This document shows positions 30,014-39,355 of a stretch of DNA of 64,000 nt, piece after piece (position 1 is the first letter of the stretch; each line of letters begins with the position of its first letter). Made by a program: the position numbers and the translations under genes. The notes beneath the pieces are model-generated. The model searched no databases and had not been told where the DNA came from. It saw only the letters and a program-made list of their open reading frames with translations. This DNA comes from Methylobacterium sp. 77 (GTDB taxonomy: Bacteria > Pseudomonadota > Alphaproteobacteria > Rhizobiales > Beijerinckiaceae): positions 3,887,825-3,951,824 of the forward strand of contig NZ_KB910516.1 in the NCBI RefSeq assembly GCF_000372825.1. Reading direction: 5' to 3'.

Positions 30014-31030
30014 TTATCCGCCGACCCCGACAGCGAGGCCCGACAGCATGGCGAGGCCGAGCACGAGGACGAACGCGCCGGCAAGGAGTTCGAGTCCACC
30101 CACCGCGAGGGCTCCCGCAGAGCCGCGTCCGCCGGCGAGCTTCAGGGCCATCGCCTTTGCAAAGACCGCTAAACTCGCGAGCGCGCCCGTGGTGAGGGCG
30201 GTCCCGAGCGCCATCGCGAAGGTCGCCGCGATGCCGGCCGCGAGGATGCCCTGCGAGGCGGAGAAGACGAGGATGAGCACCGCCCCGGCGCAGGGGCGGG
30301 ACCCGGCGGCGATCACGACGCCGGCCCGCTCCCGCCAAGATTCGAGCCGGCCGATGACGGTGGCGTCGGTGAGGTGGACATGTCCGCAGCCGGGGGCGCA
30401 GGTGGCGGGCTCGCCGGCCAGTGCCAGGGCGGCGAGGCGGCCGGCCTTTCTCCACGTCACCGAGAGGCCGAGGAGGGCTACGAGGGCGAAGCTCACCGTC
30501 TCAATCAGCGTGCCCGCGCGCGTCATGCCGGCGGCCGTGGCGTTGAGGAGCAGGCTGCCGATCCCGACGATGGCGATGGCGACGATGGCCTGAAGCAGCG
30601 CGGCGGCGGCGCTGAGGGAGAAGCCACGGACGAGCGCCCGTTCCCCGGCGACGATGTAGCCGGCGATCACCGCCTTGCCGTGGCCCGGCCCTGCTGCGTG
30701 GAACACGCCGTAGCTGAAGCCGATGAGGATCATCGGCCCCCAGCTTCCGCCATCCTTGATCGCGGCGACGGTGGCCTGCAGGCTGCGCGAGAAGCTCGAC
30801 TGCATGGCGAGCAGCCAGCCGCCGAGTCCATTGGCCGAGGGCGCGGCCTCGCGAAAGCCGATGCCGAAGGGCGAGCGCGACGGCGGCGGAACCGCACCGG
30901 AGCCGAGCCACAGCATCAGCCCGGTGAGTACCAGGGCGACGATGCCGACCGCCGCGACTGCGAGCGCCACCTGCCATGCGAGCCGGGCGCGCGTGCCGTC
31001 GGGGCCGGCGATGGCTGTGCCTACGGACAT
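30014..31030 (-). CDS. RcnA/NiCoT-type nickel-cobalt transporter
   Basis: A 338-residue inner-membrane protein with an N-terminal helix (about 18-43) and a further six or so helices. The metal-transport signature HAAGPGHGKAVIAGYIV (about 111-127) and the second motif GSRPCAGAVLILVFSASQG (about 245-263) are typical of RcnA/UreH-like nickel/cobalt efflux or uptake proteins. A His/Cys loop, CAPGCGHVHL, lies between them. It overlaps by 10 bp the DUF1007 gene upstream, a pairing common for these transporters. Direction and metal are not certain. Confidence 0.88.
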   Translation of the reverse strand: MSVGTAIAGPDGTRARLAWQVALAVAAVGIVALVLTGLMLWLGSGAVPPPSRSPFGIGFREAAPSANGLGGWLLAMQSSFSRSLQATVAAIKDGGSWGPMILIGFSYGVFHAAGPGHGKAVIAGYIVAGERALVRGFSLSAAAALLQAIVAIAIVGIGSLLLNATAAGMTRAGTLIETVSFALVALLGLSVTWRKAGRLAALALAGEPATCAPGCGHVHLTDATVIGRLESWRERAGVVIAAGSRPCAGAVLILVFSASQGILAAGIAATFAMALGTALTTGALASLAVFAKAMALKLAGGRGSAGALAVGGLELLAGAFVLVLGLAMLSGLAVGVGG

Positions 31031-31698
31031 GCGACGATGATCCGGTTGGCGAACTGGACGCCGTAATTCGAAGCGCTGGTGAGAGCCTCGAAGAAGGCCT
31101 CCGACATGCCGGGCTTGGCGTCCGCCGTCTTCGGCTGCTCGGCCTTGGGCCGGGTCACCGTGGCGGCGCAGCCGGCCGGCGCGCCGACGAGGCGGGCGGT
31201 ATCCGCATCCTCGGAGAGGCTGAACGAGACGAAATAGCTCGGATCGTACACTTCCAGCGCCGCGACGCCCCGGCCTTGCGCCACTGGCGACTTCAGCGGA
31301 AGCAGGAAGCTGAGTGTCAGGGTGTCGCCATTCATCGCCATGCGCGGCTCGGTCGGGTCACCGAAGCTCTGCTCCTTGCCGCCGACCTTGAGCTTGGTGA
31401 AATAGGCGAATTCGGCGAGATTCGTGGTGTTCTCGGCCGCCAGCCCGGCGAGTTCGTCCGGGGACAGCTTGCCGTCGCCATTGGCATCGAGGCCCTGCGT
31501 GACGAAGGCGGAATAGTTCGCATCGAAGGTCCAGGCGTGGCGGATGCCGGTGACCTTGCCACCCTCGCCGTAATCGATCTCCGCCTTCGAGGTCACCCAG
31601 ACATGGGGATGGGCCTGCGCCGGAGCGGCCAGACCCAGGCTGAGAGCGAGAGCCGCTGCACAGGGGGATGCGAGGGAACGAGCGATCGGCGAAGCCAT
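31021..31698 (-). CDS. DUF1007-family exported protein with EF-hand-like loop
   Basis: A 225-residue periplasmic protein. The signal peptide (about 1-29, cleavage near AQAHP) is followed by HPHVWVTSKAEIDY, the typical DUF1007 start with potential metal-binding histidines at the mature N-terminus. The loop DANGDGKLSPDE (about 71-82) matches the canonical 12-residue EF-hand calcium loop at all acidic positions. It overlaps and precedes the RcnA-like gene and probably serves the same metal-transport function, perhaps as periplasmic metal chaperone. That role is inferred from context only. Confidence 0.85.
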   Translation of the reverse strand: MASPIARSLASPCAAALALSLGLAAPAQAHPHVWVTSKAEIDYGEGGKVTGIRHAWTFDANYSAFVTQGLDANGDGKLSPDELAGLAAENTTNLAEFAYFTKLKVGGKEQSFGDPTEPRMAMNGDTLTLSFLLPLKSPVAQGRGVAALEVYDPSYFVSFSLSEDADTARLVGAPAGCAATVTRPKAEQPKTADAKPGMSEAFFEALTSASNYGVQFANRIIVACP

Positions 31699-31821
31699 GC
31701 TGGACGCTCGCGATTCAAGGTAAAGAAAATCTCAACACGTGGTGCGTTGCCGACGGAAACACCGCCCACCGCTTCGATCTCCTCCGATGTCACTGGGGCG
31801 AAAGCGAGGCGCGTCCCCGCA

Positions 31822-33501
31822 TCACGCGGCCCGGACGCTGGCGAGGAACCCGGCGATCCGTGCATCGAGGGCGAGGCTCGCCGCTGCCACGCGTCCCGCG
31901 ATGATCCTCACCGATTCGGCTGCCCTGGCGCTCGAAGCGGCCGCCTCCTCGACGGTGGCGATGCCCCCGGACACCGCATCCGCGCTGGCCTCGGCATCGG
32001 CGACGCTCTCCGAGACGCGGCCGCCCGCGATCCGCTGGGCGTCGAGGGCGAGGGCGACGGCGGCATCCGCGCCCGCCATCTGCTCCATCGTCCCGCCGAT
32101 CGCCTCGACCGCCCGAAGGGTGTCGTCCGCAGCGGCACGGATGGCCTCGATCTGCCTCTTGATCGCCTCCGTGGCACCAGCGGTCTGGGCGGCGAGCGCC
32201 TTCACCTCGCCGGCGACCACCGCGAAACCCCGTCCAGCCTCGCCGGCGCGGGCCGCCTCGATGGTGGCGTTGAGGGCGAGGAGGTTGGTCTGCGCGGCCA
32301 CGGTGGCGATGGTTTCCACCACCGTGCCGATCTCGCGTCCTGCCTCGGTGAGCGATACGGCAGCCCGGCGCGTGGCCGTGACGTCGCGTTGCGCCAGATC
32401 GCCGAGACCGTCGCGGATGCGCGATTGCCGGTCGATCGCCTCGCCACCCTCGGCGACCTCCGCACTGGCCGCCGCGGCCCTGCGCACCTGCCGACCCGCG
32501 CCGGCGGCCCCGTGCGAGACGATGGTGGTCTGATCCCGCGTGAGGCGCACGGCGTCCGAGACCGCCTCGGCGGCCCCCGCCATGGCGTCCGCGGCGCTCG
32601 ACAGATCCTGCGCTACGAGGCGCGCGTCTTCCTCGAAGGCCTGGGCCGCCGCTTCGAGGCGGGTGGCCCGCTCCGTGTCCAAGGCGGACCGGGCGAGTGC
32701 CGTCGCGTCTCCGTCGACCTTCTCGACGAGGACGGTCCGAAGCACGGCGATGGAGCGGGCCATGGTCCCGATCTCGTCGCGGCGGTCCGTCAGCGGAATG
32801 GGACGCGCCAGATCCATGGCGGCGAGGGCGTCGATCGCGGAACCCAGACGAGCCAGCGGCTGGCGGATTTCCTTCCGGACCAGCCAGAGGGCCAAAGCGA
32901 GGGTCGACAGGATCACGACGGCGGAGGCGGCGAGGCTGACGATGCGTGTCCGCCGGATTTCCGCCGTGACCTCGGTCCGTTCGTCGGCCAGGCGAGCCAA
33001 GGTGTTCTCGCCGATGCGCGTGATCGCCGATACCATCCCGATGCGGCTCGCCACGGTCGCTTCGTCCGTGCCCTGGATGAGGGCGGCTTTGGGGGAAATG
33101 GTGAGGCCGAGTTCCGCCGTATCGGTCTGATAGGCCAGGAACTCCTTCAGCATGAGATCGAGCGTGAGGCGTTCCGTGTCGGGGACATGCCCCTGGATTT
33201 GAGCCAGGAAGGCCTCTCTCTGCCGGCCGACAGCGGCGAGAGCGCCTTTCAGAGCGCCGAACCTGCCTTTGGCATCCTCGGTATTCTCGGCGGTGTAGAC
33301 AGAATTGGCCGCGACGACCGTGCGTTCGATCGCGAGGGCGAGGCCCTGCGCCGACAGGGCCCGTTCCCAGACCGCATCCATCTCCGTCGCCCGTGTCTGC
33401 CGATGCAGCACGACCCGGTCGTGGAGCAGGGACAGAGCGCAGGCGCCGAGGGCGAGAAGCCCCATCACCGCCGCGAGCTTGTTACCGAGGGAGAGCCGCA
33501 T
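31822..33501 (-). CDS. Methyl-accepting chemotaxis protein
   Basis: A 559-residue transmembrane chemoreceptor. The first helix (about 8-26), a periplasmic four-helix-bundle-type sensor (about 27-185) and the second helix (about 190-208) come first. HAMP follows (about 209-262; [27 protein letters not shown]). The cytoplasmic hairpin has the conserved tip [33 protein letters not shown], which contacts CheA/CheW. No PAS domain and no C-terminal CheR-docking pentapeptide were seen. Ligand unknown. No che genes are nearby. Confidence 0.93.
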   Translation of the reverse strand: MRLSLGNKLAAVMGLLALGACALSLLHDRVVLHRQTRATEMDAVWERALSAQGLALAIERTVVAANSVYTAENTEDAKGRFGALKGALAAVGRQREAFLAQIQGHVPDTERLTLDLMLKEFLAYQTDTAELGLTISPKAALIQGTDEATVASRIGMVSAITRIGENTLARLADERTEVTAEIRRTRIVSLAASAVVILSTLALALWLVRKEIRQPLARLGSAIDALAAMDLARPIPLTDRRDEIGTMARSIAVLRTVLVEKVDGDATALARSALDTERATRLEAAAQAFEEDARLVAQDLSSAADAMAGAAEAVSDAVRLTRDQTTIVSHGAAGAGRQVRRAAAASAEVAEGGEAIDRQSRIRDGLGDLAQRDVTATRRAAVSLTEAGREIGTVVETIATVAAQTNLLALNATIEAARAGEAGRGFAVVAGEVKALAAQTAGATEAIKRQIEAIRAAADDTLRAVEAIGGTMEQMAGADAAVALALDAQRIAGGRVSESVADAEASADAVSGGIATVEEAAASSARAAESVRIIAGRVAAASLALDARIAGFLASVRAA

Positions 33502-33629
33502 CGATCCGGTCCGTCATCTGTCGCTTTTGCGATGCTGATGACGTTCCGAACCTTGCGGGGAGCTTAAATCGAGGCGGCTAACAGATTGAAATGTCTAACG
33601 AAGATTGCTCGGAGCCGCACTCCGGAGGC

Positions 33630-33673
33630 AGTCTAAAAAGCAGTGGCGGCTCCCGGAGGAACCGGGAGCCGCC
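33630..33673 (-). terminator. Rho-independent terminator
   Basis: On the minus strand, GGCGGCTCCCGG (33673-33662), a 5-nt loop, and CCGGGAGCCGCC (33656-33645) form a perfect 12-bp stem. ACTGC and then TTTTT follow. It starts 11 nt past the stop of the small exported-protein gene. Confidence 0.8.
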
Positions 33674-33684
33674 CGATCGTCAGC

Positions 33685-34059
33685 TCAGTAGGCCGTCGCG
33701 TCGGCCGAGGCGACGTCGACACGGTCGCCATTGCGCGAGAAGGCGATGGTGGTCTCGCGCCCATCGGAACCGAGGGTGCCGGGCACCGAGAGATGCACCG
33801 TCTGCTCGGGGTTGAGGGTGGTCACGAGACGGATCACCTGCGGCTGATCGCTGCCGGAATTGACGCTGGCCAGGGTCGCGACGACGCGGTAGCGGCCGTT
33901 CTCGACCGTGTAATAGGCCGAGCCGCGATACGCGCCGAGATCGACGCTGCGGGCGCTCGCCGGCTGAAGCTCCGTCGCCATCGAGGCGGTGGCGGAAGCG
34001 AGCGTGAGGGCGGTAGCGATGAGGGCGGTGGCGAGGGGAGTTTTGGACGAGATGCGCAT
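33685..34059 (-). CDS. Small exported protein of unknown function
   Basis: A 124-residue protein with a Sec signal peptide (MRISSKTPLATALIATAL..., cleavage near SMATEL, about residue 29) and a small beta-rich mature domain (about 95 residues). It contains no cysteine and no recognisable motif. ATG 34059 starts the signal peptide; the frame opens to 34182 with a Cys/His/Arg-rich leader of unlikely coding value. It has its own Rho-independent terminator and a 305-bp upstream region, so it is probably a single-gene unit. Function unknown. Confidence 0.7.
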   Translation of the reverse strand: MRISSKTPLATALIATALTLASATASMATELQPASARSVDLGAYRGSAYYTVENGRYRVVATLASVNSGSDQPQVIRLVTTLNPEQTVHLSVPGTLGSDGRETTIAFSRNGDRVDVASADATAY

Positions 34060-34364
34060 GATGAGGAGAACCTGTGCGGTTACTGTCCGCCGGGAGTGCC
34101 CGTTCGGAGAGCCGGTTGCACCGGGAGACCGACATATGCGGATTTCATGCTGCGCTGCGAAGATGGAAATATTGCAACGCATAAATGCGCTGAATGCATG
34201 TCTGTGGGATTTATCCGGTTAGATATGCCGACAGATCATGAAGGCGGTGAGTTTACGACCCTCAAGCCCGCCTGATCGTCAGACCTCGACGGGCACAGGC
34301 GCGTTTCGGCCAGCGCCGCGACGCCACGTCGCCGTCATGTTGCGGTGCAATATAAAAGGTCGCG
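34060..34364. other. 305-bp intergenic region downstream of ccmH
   Basis: No gene seen. The middle (about 34160-34240) is clearly AT-richer than its surroundings and contains the perfect 12-bp palindrome CGCATAAATGCG (34178-34189), a candidate operator for the small exported-protein gene. TTGCGGTGCAA, a TTGC-N3-GCAA dyad, lies at 34340-34350 next to the ccmH stop. Confidence 0.5.
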
Positions 34365-34832
34365 TCAGTCGCGACGGGTCAGCGCCGCGATCTCGGCCTC
34401 TTCCCTCGCGGTCAGCGCGGCCTCGCCATCGGCCCGACGACGCGACAGCCGCCAGATCCCGAAGACGCCGAGGCCGAGCGCCGCCAGAGGTGTCAGCCAG
34501 AGCAGCAGCGTGTGCAAGGCGAGGACCGGGCGCAGCAGGACATACTCGCCGTAGCGACCGACGACGTAAGCCTGGACCTGCTTGTCGTCATCTCCGGCCT
34601 TGAGCCGTTCCCGCACGATCAGCCGCAGATCGCGCGCCAGGGGGGCGTCGGAATCGTCGATCGACTGGTTCTGGCAGACGAGGCAGCGCAGGCCGGAGGA
34701 GATGTCGCGCGCCCGGGCTTCGAGCCTGGCATCCGGCAGCACCTCGTCCGGCTGGACCGCGAGGACGTGACCCGAAGAGGTGACGAGGAGCGCCAAGGCG
34801 AGCCACGCCCGAGGAAGAGCCCCGGCGCTCAT
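34365..34832 (-). CDS. ccmH: Cytochrome c maturation protein CcmH (CcmL-type)
   Basis: A 155-residue membrane-anchored thiol oxidoreductase that reduces or holds apocytochrome c. Signal peptide about 1-25, redox motif LRCLVCQNQSIDDSDA (about 48-63; the two cysteines of LRCxxCQ), RYGEYVLL, then a C-terminal membrane helix (about 105-127) and a short cytoplasmic tail. The 4-bp overlap with ccmF indicates translational coupling. It is the last gene of ccmI-ccmE-ccmF-ccmH; the separate thioredoxin ccmG is not in the window. Confidence 0.95.
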   Translation of the reverse strand: MSAGALPRAWLALALLVTSSGHVLAVQPDEVLPDARLEARARDISSGLRCLVCQNQSIDDSDAPLARDLRLIVRERLKAGDDDKQVQAYVVGRYGEYVLLRPVLALHTLLLWLTPLAALGLGVFGIWRLSRRRADGEAALTAREEAEIAALTRRD

Positions 34833-36838
34833 TCGGCCGGTGCCATGTTGCCCGGCAAGGCCTTGGCCTTCTCCTTCGCCCGCGCCGGTGCCCCGACACG
34901 CATCCTGCGGTCGGTGAGCGACACCGCTCCGCCGAGCGCCATCACCACGGCGCCGAGCCAGATCAGCAGCACCAAGGGCTTGTAGTAGAGCCGCAGCCCG
35001 ATGGCGCCGCCGGGAACGACTTCGCCGAGGCTGGCATAGACCTGGCTCACGCCGAGGGTCAGGAGGCCCGATTCCGTGACAGTCATCTTGCGGCTGGGAT
35101 AGAAGCGCTTGCCCGTCTCCACCGTGCCGACGAAGTCGCCGGCGGCGTTGCGGATGGTCAGGAAGGCCGTCGTCTCCTCGTAATTCTCGCCCGCGCGCGG
35201 GCCGACCCGGTCGAGGGTGGCGACATAGGGGCCGGAGGCGAGGGACTCGCCCGGCTTCACCGTGCTCAATCCTTCCGTGGCCCAGCCCTGCGCGGCGATG
35301 CCCAGGACCACGACGCCGACGCCGGCATGGGCCAGGGCCGTACCCCAGGACGAGCGCGGCAGGCCGATGGCACGGCGGAACACGGCGCTGGCGGTCCGGG
35401 CGCGGCTGTTGCCATAGCCGCGGGCGCGCGAGACGATCTCCATCACCGAGCCGATGATCAGGTAGGCGCCGAGGCCGATGCCGATGGGCGCCATCATCGG
35501 GCCGCCCCAGGTCCAGGCCAGAACGGCGAGGCCGACGACGAGCGCGACCCCCATGGCGGCGAACAGGCGCTGGGAGGCGGCGTGCACGTCGCCGCGCTTC
35601 CAGGCCAGGGTCTGGCCGAAGGGCACGATCAGGAGGAGCGGGATCGCCAGGGGGATGAAGGTGTAGTTGAAGAAGGGCGGGCCTACCGAGATCTTCTCCG
35701 CCGTCAGGGATTCGAGCAGCAGCGGGTAGAGCGTGCCGACGAAGACGGTGGCGCAGGCGGCGGCGAGGAACAGGTTGTTCATCACCAGCGCGCCCTCGCG
35801 CGAGATCGGCGCGAACAGGCCGCCCTGCCGCAGCATCGGCGCGCGCCAGGCGAAGAGGCTGAGCGAGCCGCCGATGAACAGGATCAGGATGGCGAGGATG
35901 AAGACGCCGCGCGTCGGGTCGGTCGCGAAGGAATGCACCGAGGTGAGGACGCCGGAGCGCACGATGAAGGTGCCGAGCAGCGACAGCGAGAAGGTGAGGA
36001 TGGCGAGCAGCACCGTCCAGACCTTGAGCGCGTCGCGCTTCTCCATGACCACGGTGGAATGCAGCAGCGCCGTACCCGCGAGCCAGGGCATCAGCGAAGC
36101 GTTCTCCACCGGATCCCAGAACCACCAGCCGCCCCAGCCGAGCTCGTAATAGGCCCAGTACGAGCCCATCGCGATGCCCAGCGTCAGGAAGCTCCAGGCG
36201 GTCAGCGTCCAGGGCCGCACCGCGCGCGCCCAGACCGCGTCGATCCGCCCGTCGATGAGCGCGGCGATGGCGAAGGCGAAGGTGATCGAGAAGCCGACAT
36301 AGCCGACGTAGAGCAGCGGCGGATGGATCGCGAGGCCGAAATCCTGCAGCAGCGGGTTGAGGTCGTTGCCCTCCACCGGCGCCGGACTCATCCGCGTGAA
36401 CGGGTTCGAGGTGGTGATGATGAACAGCACGAAGACGAAGGTGATGAGGCCCTGGACCGCCAGGGTGTTGGCCCGCAGCACCGGCGGTACCGAATTCCTC
36501 GACACGGCGACCAGCGCGCCGAACAGGGCGAGGATGAGGACCCAGAGCAGCATCGAGCCCTCGTGGTTCCCCCACACGCCCGAGAGCTTGTAGAGGAAGG
36601 GCTTGGCCGTATGCGAGTTCTCGACCACGTTCTGGACCGAGAAGTCCGAGGTGGCGTGCGCGTAGGTGAGCGCCGCGAACGAGAACAGGATGCAGCCGAA
36701 GGCGCCCAGCGCCGCCGGCGTCGCCACGGCGCGCAAGGCCGCGTCGCCCGAGCGGGCGGCCCAGACCGGCATCACCGCCTGGACGAGGGAGAGCGCCAGC
36801 GCCAGCGCCAGCGCGAAATGTCCGACCTCGATCAGCAC
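34829..36838 (-). CDS. ccmF: Heme lyase subunit CcmF
   Basis: A 669-residue polytopic membrane protein that transfers heme from CcmE to apocytochrome c. The tryptophan-rich WWD domain GWGGWWFWDPVENASLMPW is near residues 233-251, and the upstream GNHEGSMLLWVL and histidines PLLYVGYVG-type segments match the family. About fifteen membrane helices are predicted. The start is GTG 36838 with GGAAGG upstream. The downstream end overlaps ccmH by 4 bp and ccmE lies 46 bp upstream, forming one operon. Confidence 0.96.
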   Translation of the reverse strand: MLIEVGHFALALALALSLVQAVMPVWAARSGDAALRAVATPAALGAFGCILFSFAALTYAHATSDFSVQNVVENSHTAKPFLYKLSGVWGNHEGSMLLWVLILALFGALVAVSRNSVPPVLRANTLAVQGLITFVFVLFIITTSNPFTRMSPAPVEGNDLNPLLQDFGLAIHPPLLYVGYVGFSITFAFAIAALIDGRIDAVWARAVRPWTLTAWSFLTLGIAMGSYWAYYELGWGGWWFWDPVENASLMPWLAGTALLHSTVVMEKRDALKVWTVLLAILTFSLSLLGTFIVRSGVLTSVHSFATDPTRGVFILAILILFIGGSLSLFAWRAPMLRQGGLFAPISREGALVMNNLFLAAACATVFVGTLYPLLLESLTAEKISVGPPFFNYTFIPLAIPLLLIVPFGQTLAWKRGDVHAASQRLFAAMGVALVVGLAVLAWTWGGPMMAPIGIGLGAYLIIGSVMEIVSRARGYGNSRARTASAVFRRAIGLPRSSWGTALAHAGVGVVVLGIAAQGWATEGLSTVKPGESLASGPYVATLDRVGPRAGENYEETTAFLTIRNAAGDFVGTVETGKRFYPSRKMTVTESGLLTLGVSQVYASLGEVVPGGAIGLRLYYKPLVLLIWLGAVVMALGGAVSLTDRRMRVGAPARAKEKAKALPGNMAPAE

Positions 36839-36884
36839 GTCGGATTGTCCTTCCCTATGGCGACTTGCCTGGCAGCCACTTGGC

Positions 36885-37427
36885 TCATCGTTCGCTGCGT
36901 CGTCCGAGACCGGTCTCGCCGTCGGCGGTCGTCACGCCGGCCGGACTCTCCTTGCCGGGGGCGCCCGGCTTGCCGGCAGCGGCGCCCTTGGAGCCGCCTT
37001 CCTGCCAGCGCCCCTGCGCCTTGAGCGCGTCGGCGACCTCGCGGGGCATGTAGGATTCGTCGTGCTTGGCGAGCACGGTGTCGGCGCGGAAGATGCCGCC
37101 CGGTTCGAGCCGGCCCTCGGCGACGATGCCCTGTCCCTCGCGGAAGAGGTCGGGGAGCAATCCGCGATACTGCACCTGCACGGTGGCATTGGTGTCGGTC
37201 ACGGCGAAGTCGATATTCTGGTCGGGGCCGCGCTGGAGTGAGCCCTCCTTCACGAGGCCGCCGAGGCGGAAGCGCGTGCCCGGTGCCACGCCCTGCGCGG
37301 TCACCTCGGTCGGCGACCGGAAGAACACGATCGATCCGCTCATGGCGGAGAGGATCAGGCCGAGCGCCAGAGCGAGCACGGCGCCGCAGGCGGCGATCAG
37401 GATCAGGCGGCGGCTCTTGCGAGTCAC
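36885..37427 (-). CDS. ccmE: Heme chaperone CcmE
   Basis: A 180-residue periplasmic heme carrier with an N-terminal anchor (about 8-28), a beta-barrel OB fold with FRLGGLVKEGSL and VQVQYRGLLPDLFREGQGIVAEG, and the covalent heme ligand histidine in LAKHDESYMP (about residue 122). The C-terminal tail is Gly/Ala-rich and longer than average. I start at GTG 37427 because the encoded MTRKSRRL matches CcmE N-termini and has GGGACGA upstream; an ATG at 37460 is possible. Confidence 0.95.
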   Translation of the reverse strand: MTRKSRRLILIAACGAVLALALGLILSAMSGSIVFFRSPTEVTAQGVAPGTRFRLGGLVKEGSLQRGPDQNIDFAVTDTNATVQVQYRGLLPDLFREGQGIVAEGRLEPGGIFRADTVLAKHDESYMPREVADALKAQGRWQEGGSKGAAAGKPGAPGKESPAGVTTADGETGLGRRSER

Positions 37428-37601
37428 GAGTTTCGTCCCGTTTCTATGTCCGCGCCTCATGATCGGGCGCTCAGGCCGTGCGGAAGTCTCGTTCCGGTTG
37501 TCCCGTCGTCTGGCGTGTCTCGGGTTTCGGCCCCATGGCAGTCCGGGTCAAGGGCCGCGGCCGGGGCGGATTGTCAGGGGCGCCGTTCCTCGCGGCTTGA
37601 A

Positions 37602-39158
37602 TCAGGGCGTGCCGTTGCCTCCGCGCAGGCCGAGCTCCTGGGCCAGGATGTCGAGCTTTTCCATGGCTCGGGGATCGGGGCTCAAGGCCATGCGCCCGCG
37701 ATCGAGGGCATGGCTCGCCTGCTGGCGCTCACCGAGCACAGAGTAGGAACGCACGAGACGCAGCCAATCATCCACCGTGCCGCCCTTCGAGGCGAGGCGC
37801 CGGTCGAGGCCGGCGACCATGCTGCGGATGGCGGCGTCGCGTTCCGGCGCCGGCATCGCCTTCACGGCGGCCACGGCCGCATCCGTCCCGGCGCGCTCGG
37901 CCGCGTCCGCCGCGGTGATCGGCGGTGTCGTCGGCGCGGGCGCCGAGGCGAGGCCGAACTCGCGGGCGAGTTCGTCGAGCCGGCCGGTGGCGTCCGCGTC
38001 GCTGCCGAGCGCCGTCCGAGCCCGGTCGAGCACCGCCTTCATCTTTTCGCGATCCCCGAGCACGCCGTAGGAACGGACGAGGCGCACCCACTCGTCGGCC
38101 GTGCCGCCCTTCTCCGACAGGCGCCGGTCGAGGCCTTCGACCATGCCGCGGATCGCCGCGTCACGGCTGGCCGGCGGCATCGCCTGCAACGCGGCGGCGG
38201 GGCCGGGCTCGGCGGCGGCGGGGCCGGATTCGGCAGTCTTGGCGCGCGGGATGTCGGGGCCCTGCGCGCCGGGCTTCTCCGTCGGAGCCGGCTCGCCCTT
38301 GAGCCGGGTCAGGGTCTCGCGCACCAGCGGCAGCCAGGGCGCATCGGCCGGAGCGCTGTCCAACAGGGTCGAGAGGCGCTGGATCGCGCCGGGAATGTCG
38401 CCGTCGAGTTCGGCGGCGCGCGCGAGATAGAAGCGCGGCTTGGCCGCACTCGCATCGAGCTCCGCCGCGCGCTCGAAGATCTCCTTCGCGCGGGGCGTAA
38501 CGGTTCCGTTGGCGCCGGCCACCAGCGCCTCGCCCCAGTCGGAGAGCCGCTGCGGCGTCTCGCCGAGCACGCGGGTCGCCGCCTCGTAGGCATGCGCCGC
38601 ATCGTCGAAACGCCCGAGACGGACATAGACCGGTGCCAGAACCGACCAGCCGCGACCGTCGCTCGGGTCGCTGGCGAGACGCGCTTCGATCTGACCGATG
38701 GCCTTCAGCATGTCCTGGCCGCCGGCCTGCGCCGACTGCCGGTCCGCCGCCGTCTGGGACGGCATGTGCGGTGAGCCGTAGAGGCCGTAGGCGATGAGCG
38801 CGACGAGAGGGATCGTCGAGAGCGCGAAGGCCGATGCCGCGCGACGCTGGCGCAAGGCGGGTTCGGCCATGCCGTCGGAGGCGGCCTCGGGGCTCTCGCG
38901 GCTGGCGCGCAGGAGGCGGCGGCCGGCTTCGGTCCGGGCGGCCTCGGCCTCTCCTGGGGCGATCAGCCCGCGCGCGAGGTCACGCTCGATCTCGCGGACC
39001 TGATCCTCGTAGAAGCTGGTCTCGGTGGAGAGCGCCTCAGCCTGAGGTTGTGCGACGGACTTCGCCCGCCGTGCCTTAGACCACAGTGACATCGGCCAGA
39101 GCAGGGCCAATACGGTGCCGCCCGTCATCGCCGCCAGAATGAACCAGATCGCCGTCAT
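37602..39158 (-). CDS. ccmI: Cytochrome c maturation protein CcmI (CycH) with duplicated C-terminal module
   Basis: A 518-residue membrane-anchored apocytochrome c chaperone. The N-terminal helix (about 2-22) is followed by the FYEDQVREIERDLARGLI segment, a second helix (about 110-127), and TPR-like repeats (about 150-290). The C-terminus carries two copies of a ~78-residue module, at about 340-415 and 440-515, both with RDAAIR.MV.GLDRRL..KGGT..W.RLVRSY.VLG. They are separated by a Pro/Ala linker. It is the first gene of the ccm operon. Confidence 0.92.
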   Translation of the reverse strand: MTAIWFILAAMTGGTVLALLWPMSLWSKARRAKSVAQPQAEALSTETSFYEDQVREIERDLARGLIAPGEAEAARTEAGRRLLRASRESPEAASDGMAEPALRQRRAASAFALSTIPLVALIAYGLYGSPHMPSQTAADRQSAQAGGQDMLKAIGQIEARLASDPSDGRGWSVLAPVYVRLGRFDDAAHAYEAATRVLGETPQRLSDWGEALVAGANGTVTPRAKEIFERAAELDASAAKPRFYLARAAELDGDIPGAIQRLSTLLDSAPADAPWLPLVRETLTRLKGEPAPTEKPGAQGPDIPRAKTAESGPAAAEPGPAAALQAMPPASRDAAIRGMVEGLDRRLSEKGGTADEWVRLVRSYGVLGDREKMKAVLDRARTALGSDADATGRLDELAREFGLASAPAPTTPPITAADAAERAGTDAAVAAVKAMPAPERDAAIRSMVAGLDRRLASKGGTVDDWLRLVRSYSVLGERQQASHALDRGRMALSPDPRAMEKLDILAQELGLRGGNGTP

Positions 39159-39355
39159 CGTACCCCAGAATCACAACACAGCATGTAAACGCCGGACGGG
39201 CCTGAGCGCAGGGATCGGTCCGGCGACACGGTGTCACGCGAGTCCGTGCGGTTTCAGACGGCGAAGACCGACCCCGACATCGGCGGCGCCCTCGTTTGAA
39301 ACACCATTCGCGGCGTTTCGGGAAGTGCGGGGAGGGGTACCGCCCGTCGCAAGCA

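Noticed and set aside
33685..34182. Longer version of the small exported protein starting at 34182
   Set aside because: The first 41 residues are Cys/His/Arg-rich and precede an evident signal peptide, so the start at 34059 is preferred.
35327..37024. Open frame of 565 codons opposite ccmF and ccmE
   Set aside because: Almost only charged residues and Gly/Arg; runs through two well-supported genes and their gap.
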